Positions 7,450 through 14,337 of a DNA stretch of 21,245 bases are shown here, one piece after another. Position 1 is the stretch's first letter, and every line of letters starts with the position of its first letter. A program made the translations under genes and the position numbers. The notes under the pieces were generated by a model that was not told where the DNA came from, ran no database searches, and saw only the letters and a list, made by a program, of their open reading frames with translations. This DNA comes from Desulfobacula sp. (GTDB lineage: Bacteria > Desulfobacterota > Desulfobacteria > Desulfobacterales > Desulfobacteraceae): positions 1 to 21,245 of the forward strand of contig JAQICW010000025.1 in NCBI GenBank assembly GCA_027858355.1, in the 5' to 3' direction.

Positions 7450-8733
7450 TTAAATCAGTCCTAAAAGCCTGGGGATAAAATATACAATTTCCGGGAAAAA
7501 AGCGATGATAAACAGCACAAAGACAGATGCCCCAATATAGGGCCAGATCTCCCGTACAATATCTTCCACCGCAACATTGCCGGTCCCGGATGCGGCAAAC
7601 AGGCAGACGCCCAGGGGCGGTGTAATCAGGCCGATGTTGACGGCTAGAATCATGATGGTTCCAAAATGGATCGGTTGGTATCCGATCAATGCCATGGCAG
7701 CCGTCAGGGTCGGGGCCAGCAATACGATGGTCGCATTGGTTTCAAGCCAGGTTCCGACAAACAGCAAAAATAAAATTACAATGGCTAAAATTAATTTCGG
7801 ATTTTCAGTTAAACCGAACAAAAGCTTAATCAATGCCATGTGGGCCTGGGACCGACTCAGTATCCAGCCGAGGACAGAAGCGGCTCCCATGATTACCAGC
7901 AGCGAGGTGTATTGGTAGGTGGCACGTTTGAAGATCATCAGAAAATCGATTAGGGTGAGTTTCCGATAAACAAACACCCCCAGTATGAACGCATACAGAC
8001 AGGCGATGGCTGCAGCTTCCGTGGGCGTGGTAATACCGAACAGGATTCCCCCAAGAATGATGAGTGGCATGATCAATGCCAGGGAAGCATCTTTAAAGGA
8101 AAGTATAAATTGTTTTGGGGTAAAATCTACCTTTTGCCGGGGAAAATTTCTATGTTTGGCCTGGATAAACACCACAATCCCCTGGATCAGTCCAATAAGC
8201 AGACCCGGCACAATGGCGGCGGCAAAAAGCGCGGCCACAGAGGTGTTGGTGATGGCCCCGTACACCACTATAACGATGCTGGGAGGTATGATGGGGCCGA
8301 CAATGGAAGAGGCAGCCGTAACAGCGGCAGCATATCCCTTTGTATAGCCGTCTTTTTCCATGCTGGGGATAAAGATGGTTCCCAGGGCAGATACGTCGGC
8401 CACTGCAGCACCGGTTATCCCTGAAAAAATAAGACTGGTAACGATATTGACATAGGCCAGTCCTCCTCTGAAACGACCGACTAAAAAATTGGCAAACTCA
8501 ATTAGTTTCCGGGTGATATCCGCCCGATTCATGGTTTCTCCGGCGACCATGAAAAAGGGAATGGCCATCAGAACAAATGCGTCCATGCCGGCAAAAAATT
8601 TGTCCGGGATAATTATCAGGGGCATTCCGCTGGATATCACCCAGGCAGAGGCGGTAACGCCGATGGCAATGGCCACTGGAAGCCCGAGAAACATAAGTGC
8701 GATTAGCAAGATGAAATATAAAAGTAACTCCAT
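7450..8733 (-). CDS. dctM: TRAP transporter large membrane subunit (DctM)
   Basis: This 427-residue, very hydrophobic protein has about 11-12 membrane segments and the DctM family look: an N-terminal LLLYFILLIALMFLGLPVAI helix, FFMVAGETMNRADI, a central GAAVADVSALGTIFIPSM segment, VGPIIPPSIV and a late NIGLITPPLGVCLF. It is the translocating subunit of a sodium-driven TRAP importer. AAGGAG lies 9 nt before the ATG. It follows dctQ by 32 nt and, with dctP, completes a P-Q-M transporter, probably for the carboxylate that the downstream enzymes degrade. Confidence 0.95.
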   Translation of the reverse strand: MELLLYFILLIALMFLGLPVAIAIGVTASAWVISSGMPLIIIPDKFFAGMDAFVLMAIPFFMVAGETMNRADITRKLIEFANFLVGRFRGGLAYVNIVTSLIFSGITGAAVADVSALGTIFIPSMEKDGYTKGYAAAVTAASSIVGPIIPPSIVIVVYGAITNTSVAALFAAAIVPGLLIGLIQGIVVFIQAKHRNFPRQKVDFTPKQFILSFKDASLALIMPLIILGGILFGITTPTEAAAIACLYAFILGVFVYRKLTLIDFLMIFKRATYQYTSLLVIMGAASVLGWILSRSQAHMALIKLLFGLTENPKLILAIVILFLLFVGTWLETNATIVLLAPTLTAAMALIGYQPIHFGTIMILAVNIGLITPPLGVCLFAASGTGNVAVEDIVREIWPYIGASVFVLFIIAFFPEIVYFIPRLLGLI

Positions 8734-8765
8734 TTAGGAACGCTCCTTTTGGACATGTAGTAGTG

Positions 8766-9197
8766 TCATTTTTTAACGGGGTTTACCAGAAACAGGATAA
8801 ACAGCAGAGCAGACCCGATGGGAACCGATAGAAACACCCACATATAACTGATGCCAATGGCCGGTGATTCCATGCCCGTGCCGAGGATGCATAGATGGAC
8901 ACCATAGTAAGCCAGTATACCGGTAAAAAAAAGTGATAAGATTTTCCTAAAAAATGCCAGAGGCTTCTGGATCCGGGGGGGTAGTTTGTCTGTAAAAAAA
9001 TTGATTGAAATCAGGTAACCTTTCAGATAGGCCAGATTGACCCCGAGCAAAACGCCCCAGATCATCAAATAGCGTGCTGCTTCCTCTGTCCACGGCAGAG
9101 AATTATTGAAAATATACCGGGAAGCGACCTGGGCCCAGACGATCAGAAGCAGGGAAATCAGTATCCCCGATGTGATCCAGTCGAGTACCATTTCCAT
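8766..9197 (-). CDS. dctQ: TRAP transporter small membrane subunit (DctQ)
   Basis: This protein of about 143 residues has four predicted membrane helices and the family marks LIVWAQVASRYIFNNSLPWTEE (given in part: WTEEAARYLMIW) and a central charged segment between helices 2 and 3. It pairs with DctM in the inner membrane. The first in-frame ATG, used here, has no ribosome binding site within reach. An AAAGGAG at 9226-9232 is instead placed 7 nt before an in-frame ATT at 9216-9218, which would add seven residues (NYLIKK region) and give a more typical DctQ N-terminus. An upstream non-standard start is therefore plausible. Identity is clear; the start is uncertain. Confidence 0.9.
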   Translation of the reverse strand: MEMVLDWITSGILISLLLIVWAQVASRYIFNNSLPWTEEAARYLMIWGVLLGVNLAYLKGYLISINFFTDKLPPRIQKPLAFFRKILSLFFTGILAYYGVHLCILGTGMESPAIGISYMWVFLSVPIGSALLFILFLVNPVKK

Positions 9198-9225
9198 TTT
9201 TTTGATAAGGTAATTAATGGCAGAT

Positions 9226-9232
9226 CTCCTTT
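9226..9232 (-). promoter_or_regulatory. ribosome binding site that points to an ATT start for dctQ
   Basis: AAAGGAG on the minus strand is 7 nt from the in-frame ATT (9216-9218) and 28 nt from the first ATG (9197). No ATG, GTG or TTG in frame lies at a workable distance from it. It sits between the hairpin at 9241-9266 and the dctQ reading frame. Confidence 0.5.
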
Positions 9233-9240
9233 GTGGCGGA

Positions 9241-9266
9241 ATCGGGGGGAATCTTTTCCCCCCGAT
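9241..9266 (-). other. strong intercistronic hairpin between dctP and dctQ
   Basis: There is a perfect 11-bp inverted repeat, ATCGGGGGGAA (9241-9251) and TTCCCCCCGAT (9256-9266), with a 4-nt loop, 13 nt after the dctP stop. On the transcribed minus strand no T run follows, so it is not a classical terminator. Such hairpins after binding-protein genes commonly protect the upstream message from 3' exonucleases or cause partial termination, keeping the binding protein more abundant than the membrane subunits. That role is inferred here. Confidence 0.75.
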
Positions 9267-9279
9267 GGATTTTAATGTT

Positions 9280-10353
9280 TTATTTTACATAACCAAGTTC
9301 TTTTAATGCATTGTTTGATGCCTTGAGCAGCTCGTCGACCAGTTCGTCACCCACCTGCTTGCGGATGAACTTGAGAACTGGTTTCTGGGCTGCTTCCCGG
9401 AAAAGGGCCGCTTCTTCAGGGGAGGGATCATAAATTTCCATACCGCCTTTCCTGAACTGGCTGAGCAAGGTACTTCTCTGGATTCGGGTCATGCGCCGGG
9501 CTGTTTCGCTGGCTTTGACCGCTCCCTGCTGGATGATCAGCTGGTAAACGTCGGGCAGGTTGTGAAACCATTTGGCATTGACGGGAAAGATATGGTTGGA
9601 GTAGACATGCCGATCTAATGTGAGGTATTTCTGGACTTCATTGATGTGGCCAAGGGCAATGGTGGGCACTGCATTTTCCTGGCCATCAACAACGTTTAGC
9701 TGGAGTGCATTATACAGTTCTGTCCAGGCAATGGGTGTAGGGTTTGCGCCTAGGGCTTTGACCATTTCCATATGGGCTGGGATCTGCATGGTTCTAATCT
9801 TGAGTCCCTTCATGTCTGCGGGGCTCTTGATCGGACGTTTATTGTTGGTGAAACAGCGAAATCCACCATTGTCCCATATGGCCAGAACCTTCAGGCCGGT
9901 TTTCTTTTCCAGCTCACCCCAGAGCTTTTTGCCGAACGGAGTATCGACATCCAGAGTATAAAGGGCTTGGTCCACGGACAGGAATAGATACGGGATAGCC
10001 AATACCTGTATGCCTTTGTAATAGGGGGCGATATGGCCTTCTGCCATGGACATGGACCCTTCGATGGCACCCATTTGAATCTGCTTGGGCATTTCCGCGG
10101 AATCGCCTAGCTGGCCCCCTGGCGCAATTTTAACTGTTATCTTGCCTCCTGATGTCTCTTCCACATATTTTTTAAAATCCAGGGCAGCTGAATGGATAAA
10201 ATTCAAAGAATCAGGCGGCTCGGGATGAGCAATGGTCATTGTAATCGCTTTTTCTTTGTCAAGCGCATTGTTGACCAACAGATTGGATGCCGATGCTGTC
10301 AAGGCAAACACTATGACAAAAATTAACCCAAAAAAACTTGCTTTTTTAAACAT
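9280..10353 (-). CDS. dctP: TRAP transporter periplasmic substrate-binding protein (DctP family)
   Basis: This 357-residue protein has an N-terminal signal peptide (MFKKASFFGLIFVIVFALTA, cleavage likely near residue 22) and a DctP-family body. Family marks are PGGQLGDSAEMPKQIQMG (78-95), GFRCFTN (164-170), GLKIRTM with R187, the usual carboxylate-binding arginine, and VDGQENA (222-228). It captures an organic acid in the periplasm for the DctQ/DctM permease. The open frame continues upstream to 10488, but the ATG at 10353 has AAAGGAG 8 nt before it and starts the signal peptide, so I chose it. A 138-nt spacer with a hairpin separates it from iorB. The ligand cannot be read from sequence. Confidence 0.95.
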   Translation of the reverse strand: MFKKASFFGLIFVIVFALTASASNLLVNNALDKEKAITMTIAHPEPPDSLNFIHSAALDFKKYVEETSGGKITVKIAPGGQLGDSAEMPKQIQMGAIEGSMSMAEGHIAPYYKGIQVLAIPYLFLSVDQALYTLDVDTPFGKKLWGELEKKTGLKVLAIWDNGGFRCFTNNKRPIKSPADMKGLKIRTMQIPAHMEMVKALGANPTPIAWTELYNALQLNVVDGQENAVPTIALGHINEVQKYLTLDRHVYSNHIFPVNAKWFHNLPDVYQLIIQQGAVKASETARRMTRIQRSTLLSQFRKGGMEIYDPSPEEAALFREAAQKPVLKFIRKQVGDELVDELLKASNNALKELGYVK

Positions 10354-10425
10354 GTTCCTTTCTCCTTTGTTATTAAGTTTAAGCTGTTTTGTACCAGCCA
10401 GGTACCTTATGGCTCCTGGATCGTG

Positions 10426-10467
10426 AAAAAAAACAACCCTGCGGCCGACCGGCTCCTCCGGTCCGGC
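10426..10467 (-). terminator. hairpin plus T run between iorB and dctP, possible attenuator
   Basis: The minus strand forms a GC-rich stem of nine pairs with one bulge (10444-10452 with 10458-10467) around a 5-nt loop, 24 nt after the iorB stop. A run of eight T follows (complement of 10426-10433), but 10 nt from the stem base, which is too far for a standard intrinsic terminator. Partial termination or processing is possible. No convincing separate dctP promoter was found, so read-through from iorA is still the simplest model. Confidence 0.35.
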
Positions 10468-10491
10468 TATTGAATCTCTGTTGAACAAAAA

Positions 10492-11103
10492 TCAGACCTC
10501 CACCGCATCCGATCCCATCTTAAGTGCCTGTAGGTTCACCTCGACTACCGACGGTGGAAAGCTTTTTTTAATTTCCGTTTGCACATCCTCCAGATCCACC
10601 GGAATGATTTGAGTCCTGGCCAGTGCCCCGAGCATGACGATGTTGGTCACAATCGGGGATTCAAGCGCCATTGCCATTTTCGTGGCATTGAAGGCCCAGT
10701 ATTTTCCGGAAAGTCCCTGGATGGCCTTTTGCAGGCTGTTCAGATTAGGATAGTCGAATTCCCCTGCCAGAACACCGACGGGTAAAACCGATTGGGTATT
10801 GACGATGGTCGCCACTTGTGGATTGCCGTACATGCCCAGTATTCTCAGGGCTTCAAGGGGTTCAAGGCTCAGGATCATATGGGCACGGCCCTTGGGGATC
10901 AGGGGGCCGTAGTCTTTTTCTTTTGAGACCCTCATGCAGCTGAAAACAGCACCGCCCCGCTGGGCAGCCCCAAAGGTTTCTCCGATATTGACGTAGAACC
11001 CTTTGTCGTTGAGAATTTTTCCGATCATTCGAGAGACACGGATATTCCCCTGGCCTCCGATACCGCAAATGATGAGATTCAAGGGATCATTTTGGAGATT
11101 CAT
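10492..11103 (-). CDS. iorB: indolepyruvate ferredoxin oxidoreductase, beta subunit
   Basis: This 203-residue protein is the gamma-domain (POR/KOR gamma-type) subunit of the two-subunit indolepyruvate:ferredoxin oxidoreductase. It opens with NLIICGIGGQGNIRVSRMIG and has the family segment ETFGAAQRGGAVFS near residue 43. With IorA it oxidatively decarboxylates aryl or other 2-oxo acids to acyl-CoA, CO2 and reduced ferredoxin in the cytoplasm. The ATG is 6 nt after the iorA stop. GGGAGG lies within the last iorA codons, 11 nt upstream, so the two are translated together. Length and sequence are normal for IorB. Confidence 0.93.
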   Translation of the reverse strand: MNLQNDPLNLIICGIGGQGNIRVSRMIGKILNDKGFYVNIGETFGAAQRGGAVFSCMRVSKEKDYGPLIPKGRAHMILSLEPLEALRILGMYGNPQVATIVNTQSVLPVGVLAGEFDYPNLNSLQKAIQGLSGKYWAFNATKMAMALESPIVTNIVMLGALARTQIIPVDLEDVQTEIKKSFPPSVVEVNLQALKMGSDAVEV

Positions 11104-11109
11104 GGTCTG

Positions 11110-13014
11110 TTACACCTCCCTGTTTATGGCATTGAAAGGACAAATATCAACACATACACCGCAGCCTGAGCAGATATCCTCTTTGATTAATGATTTACCG
11201 GTTTTTGTATCCAGGATCAGTGCCGGGCACCTGAATTCACGGGAGCAGATTCCGCATTCTATTCCTTTGCAAAGCTCTTGATCCAGGGCCATGGAAAAGG
11301 GAGTAGTTTTTTCCTTCTTCATTCGGGCGATTTCGCAGTGCCGGCGCAGGATCAGGACACGAACTCCCTTATCTTCTTTCAACAGGTTTCGAATGATTTT
11401 TGTAGTGCCGCGAAGATCAAAGGGATCGCTAAGGGTTACGGTACAGCCCAAAGAGCGGCACAGCGCCTCAATATCGATGGACATGGCCTTATTTCCAACG
11501 ACATTCAGGTCATTGCCCGGATGGGATTGAAAACCGGTCATTGCCGTTGTTGAGTTGTCCAGCACAATCTGGATCATGTTGGATTGGTTGTGAACCGCAT
11601 TGACCAGGGCCGGGATGCTGGCGTGGAAAAATGTGGAATCCCCGCATATGGAGATCACCGGTCGATCCTGCCCAAACCGTTTGAGCTGGCCCAGGCCCCC
11701 GGCAAGCCCGGCACCTGATCCCATGGCATGCAACAGGTCTATGCGGCCTTTGCCCCCGGGAAAAATATCCAGGGTATAGCAGCCGATATCACCGGTAATG
11801 CAGGCATTTTGTTTGTCTTGCTTGACTGCTTTTTCAATGGCCCAGAAACTTGCTCTGTGTGGGCAGCCCGCACACCAGGTCAGGCCCCGCTGGATCATGT
11901 GGTCATTGAGGGCTTGGGTGACATCGGATTCATACGACTGGCTGCGGGGGCTGTGGTCCATTGACAGAATACCGGCCAGGGCCTTGATGATCCGATCCGG
12001 TGTTATTTCGCCATGCAAGGGAATATGACCGGAATCTTTGCCGTAAATGGTTTTTCCAGTCACCTGGGCATCGACCAGGGCCGACTTTAGATGCTGTTCA
12101 ACAAAAGGGTCAACTTCTTCTGCAACCAGGATTTTGTCAGCACGATTTAAATGTTTTAAAACCGTTTCAGCAGGAAAGGGCCACAGGGTTGCGATTTTCA
12201 GAATTCCCACTTGATCTGCAAGATCGAGAAGTTCGATGGCTTCCTGGGAACAATATAGGGCACTACCGCTACAAAGGACGATCAGTTCCGGTTGATCTGG
12301 ACCTGTATATGAATTAAAGGGGGCCAATTCAAATTCCTGCTTGATCAGCGCCAATTTTTCAATCAGGGCGGCATGCTTTGGCCGGGCTAGATAGGGGGTC
12401 AGCGGTATGGGTAGATCCAGCTGCGCCCGGGCGTCGAATTCGGGCAGATCTCCCATTTCGACCATACCGCTGGCATGGGACAGCCGAGTGTAGCCCCTGA
12501 AAAACACCAGACTTTTATATTTTTCTGACAGGTCAAAGGCCCATTGAATCATTTCCTTGGCTTCCTGGATAGTGGACGGCTCGAGCAAGGGAGAATGAGC
12601 AAATTTGGCCAGCCAGCGGGAATCGGTTTCATCGCCGCTGGAATGGGCATCGGGGTCGTCGCAGACAATATTGACCATGGCACCGCCGCCGTCACCCAGG
12701 CCGCTGTAACTTAAGTGGGTAAGAAAATCCAACGCGACACTGAGGCCGGCATTTTTCATGGCCGAAAGAGACCGGAGGCCTGCTATGGCAGCAGCACCTG
12801 CTGTTTCAGAGGCCACTTTTTCATTAATGGACCATTCCGCATAGACATTCAGTGTCTTGGCGGCTTCGGCTATATTTTGAATGATTTCAGAAGACGGTGT
12901 TCCAGGATATCCGGTGGCGAATTGCACCCCGGCTTCCAGAGCGCCTCTGGCAATCGCATGGTTGCCCATCAAGAACTGTTGGGTGTTCAAAAGTTTTTTT
13001 TGGAAAACGGTCAT
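11110..13014 (-). CDS. iorA: indolepyruvate ferredoxin oxidoreductase, alpha subunit
   Basis: This 634-residue catalytic subunit contains, in order: a pyrimidine-binding POR-N domain (GNHAIARGALEAGV, ATGYPGTPSSE, about residues 15-200), a transketolase-C-like domain (about 240-330), the CAGCPHR motif at 381-387, and a thiamine-diphosphate domain with GDIGCYTLD (408-416), GDS at 458-460 and the metal-binding DN at 486-487. A C-terminal two-cluster ferredoxin domain has C582, C587, C590, C596 and C615-x2-C618-x2-C621-x3-C625-P. AAAGGAG lies 6 nt before the ATG. It is the first gene of the eleven-gene minus-strand unit, downstream of the palindrome at 13080-13102. Known members prefer aryl pyruvates; the context here leaves the 2-oxo acid open. 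Confidence 0.95.
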   Translation of the reverse strand: MTVFQKKLLNTQQFLMGNHAIARGALEAGVQFATGYPGTPSSEIIQNIAEAAKTLNVYAEWSINEKVASETAGAAAIAGLRSLSAMKNAGLSVALDFLTHLSYSGLGDGGGAMVNIVCDDPDAHSSGDETDSRWLAKFAHSPLLEPSTIQEAKEMIQWAFDLSEKYKSLVFFRGYTRLSHASGMVEMGDLPEFDARAQLDLPIPLTPYLARPKHAALIEKLALIKQEFELAPFNSYTGPDQPELIVLCSGSALYCSQEAIELLDLADQVGILKIATLWPFPAETVLKHLNRADKILVAEEVDPFVEQHLKSALVDAQVTGKTIYGKDSGHIPLHGEITPDRIIKALAGILSMDHSPRSQSYESDVTQALNDHMIQRGLTWCAGCPHRASFWAIEKAVKQDKQNACITGDIGCYTLDIFPGGKGRIDLLHAMGSGAGLAGGLGQLKRFGQDRPVISICGDSTFFHASIPALVNAVHNQSNMIQIVLDNSTTAMTGFQSHPGNDLNVVGNKAMSIDIEALCRSLGCTVTLSDPFDLRGTTKIIRNLLKEDKGVRVLILRRHCEIARMKKEKTTPFSMALDQELCKGIECGICSREFRCPALILDTKTGKSLIKEDICSGCGVCVDICPFNAINREV

Positions 13015-13032
13015 AACATTCTCCTTTGATAT

Positions 13033-13062
13033 GATTCAGAAGAAAAAAACACTTGCTGAATC
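13033..13062 (-). other. leader dyad upstream of iorA
   Basis: GATTCAG (13033-13039) and CTGAATC (13056-13062) form a 7-bp inverted repeat with a 16-nt A/T-rich spacer, lying 6 nt upstream of the iorA ribosome binding site. It could be a hairpin in the leader RNA or a weak protein site. No other support. Confidence 0.3.
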
Positions 13063-13079
13063 CATGTAAATGAAGCGGT

Positions 13080-13102
13080 TAAAGTTCACTCTATGAACTT
13101 TA
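13080..13102. promoter_or_regulatory. perfect palindrome, candidate IclR operator
   Basis: TAAAGTTCA (13080-13088), spacer CTCTA and TGAACTTTA (13094-13102) make a perfect 9+5+9 palindrome. It lies between the divergent iorA and lyase genes and just downstream of the candidate iorA promoter (13118-13146), where a bound protein would block transcription. The 23-bp size suits a dimer of an IclR winged-helix protein, and iclR is in the same operon. The binding partner is inferred. Confidence 0.6.
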
Positions 13103-13117
13103 TAGTTTGTATTATGA

Positions 13118-13146
13118 TTCATATACCAGGGAATTTTAATTTTCAA
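13118..13146 (-). promoter_or_regulatory. candidate promoter of the iorA operon
   Basis: On the minus strand, TTGAAA (13141-13146) and TATGAA (13118-13123) are 17 bp apart, with five and four matches to the sigma-70 boxes. The -10 box lies in the short palindrome TATGATTCATA (13113-13123). Transcription would begin near 13111, giving a leader of about 100 nt that includes the 13080-13102 palindrome. Confidence 0.45.
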
Positions 13147-13204
13147 GACTTTTTTTTATTAAATAAAAAAGAAAACAAAGGGTCTGGAGAGTTAATTTTT
13201 TTAG

Positions 13205-13250
13205 CCGTATTTGGCAATTGACAATTGATAATTGCCATGTCAAATTACGG
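13205..13250. repeat. imperfect dyad with three tandem heptamers upstream of the lyase gene
   Basis: AATTGAC, AATTGAT and AATTGCC follow one another at 13216-13236. They are enclosed by the inverted pair GGCAATT (13213-13219) and AATTGCC (13230-13236), and by outer arms CCGTA (13205-13209) and TACGG (13246-13250) with an offset TTTG/CAAA match. The element ends 39 nt before the lyase ATG and includes a TTGACA box (13218-13223), though no convincing -10 box follows. It may be the control site for the rightward gene. Confidence 0.5.
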
Positions 13251-13289
13251 TTAAAATAAAATGAAAAAAAATTATAAAGGAGTTCTAAT

Positions 13290-14198
13290 ATGTATCGAGG
13301 TGCATTTTCACCGGCAGTGACCCTGTTTGACCCCACAGGAGAGATTGACTACAAGGCCAATGGAGCCCATATCGAAAAAATGATCGCAGGCGGCGTCAAC
13401 GGGTTCCTGTTTTTGGGGAGTTTGGGGGAATTTTATAACCTGGGCTCCAGGGAAAAACGGGCCTATATTGATTTTGTGGTCAAGCAGGTAGCCGGCAGAG
13501 TGCCGGTGCTCATTGGAACTGCAGGAACCAATATCCGGGAAGTCATTGAACTGAGTCTATATGCGGAAAAAGCCGGGGCAGATGCCGTGGTAATTGTCCA
13601 GCCCTATTACATGACCCTGAATGAAGCCCGGGCCTATGCCTTTTATGCACAAATCGCCCGGGCTGTGACCATCCATATTTTCCTGTACAATTTTCCGGAC
13701 AGGACCGGTTTCAGCCTGACCCCGGCATTGATTGCCAGGCTGGCCCGGGAGTTTGACAATATCATCGGCATCAAGGACACCGTGGACAACATCAGCCATA
13801 CCCGGCAGATCATTGAGGCGGTAAGGCAGGTACGATCCAATTTTGTGGTATTTTCCGGTTTTGATGAATACCTGGTGCAAAATATTATGTTCAAGGGGAA
13901 CGGGGTGATCAGCGGGCTCAACAATGTGGCCCCGGAACTTTTTGCAAGCTTGACAGCCGCCATAGATGAGAACGACCTTGCCACCATCAAGAGACTTTCG
14001 GGAATGTTGTCCGACCTGATGGCTCTTTATACCATGACGGACTCATTTATTTCCACTATCAAGGTCGCAGTCTCCATGCGCCTGCCTGGAATCTGTACTG
14101 ACCTGCGAGAGCCAGGGTGTGGCCTGGACAAGAAGACGAAACAAGAGATTATCAATCGATGTAAAAACATATTTGCTCAAGAATCCATGAATAGATAG
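13290..14198 (+). CDS. DapA/N-acetylneuraminate lyase-family aldolase
   Basis: This 302-residue protein has the class I aldolase TIM-barrel layout of the DHDPS/NAL family: GSLGE at 43-47, Y133 in LYNFPDRTG and the Schiff-base lysine K162 in GIKDT. True dihydrodipicolinate synthases have two threonines at 44-45, where this protein has S44 and L45, so lysine synthesis is unlikely. R138, a carboxylate-binding residue in DHDPS, is present. It probably cleaves a 2-oxo-3-deoxy acid or a related compound to pyruvate plus an aldehyde. AAAGGAG lies 7 nt before the ATG. It is transcribed divergently from the iorA operon across a shared regulatory region. An IlvD-type dehydratase in that operon would make the kind of 2-oxo-3-deoxy acid it could cleave. 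KDG-aldolase-like is my best guess. Confidence 0.87.
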   Translation: MYRGAFSPAVTLFDPTGEIDYKANGAHIEKMIAGGVNGFLFLGSLGEFYNLGSREKRAYIDFVVKQVAGRVPVLIGTAGTNIREVIELSLYAEKAGADAVVIVQPYYMTLNEARAYAFYAQIARAVTIHIFLYNFPDRTGFSLTPALIARLAREFDNIIGIKDTVDNISHTRQIIEAVRQVRSNFVVFSGFDEYLVQNIMFKGNGVISGLNNVAPELFASLTAAIDENDLATIKRLSGMLSDLMALYTMTDSFISTIKVAVSMRLPGICTDLREPGCGLDKKTKQEIINRCKNIFAQESMNR

Positions 14199-14337
14199 AA
14201 GACGTTTTGTTAATAGAAGTATGGAAAAAAATATGTGACCGAGAATTGCTAGGGAAATGATAACAGGATTGATTTTTAGGGCAAGACCTTGTAAGGGTAA
14301 TATGAAAATTAATACTATCTGTTGATTGGAGTGGCCC

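Noticed and set aside
13136..13336. Minus-strand 66-codon open frame across the divergent region
   Set aside because: It overlaps the lyase start and the regulatory dyads, is made of A/T-rich low-complexity sequence and has no family resemblance.
13290..14198. Calling the lyase dapA (dihydrodipicolinate synthase)
   Set aside because: The Thr-Thr pair of the DHDPS active site is replaced by Ser-Leu and the neighbours are catabolic, not lysine-biosynthetic.
14199..14337. Possible THI-box riboswitch before the ABC operon, prompted by the ThiY-like binding protein
   Set aside because: The conserved CUGAGA and ACC-UUUGAACCUGAUC-type segments are absent; only short trivial dyads are seen.
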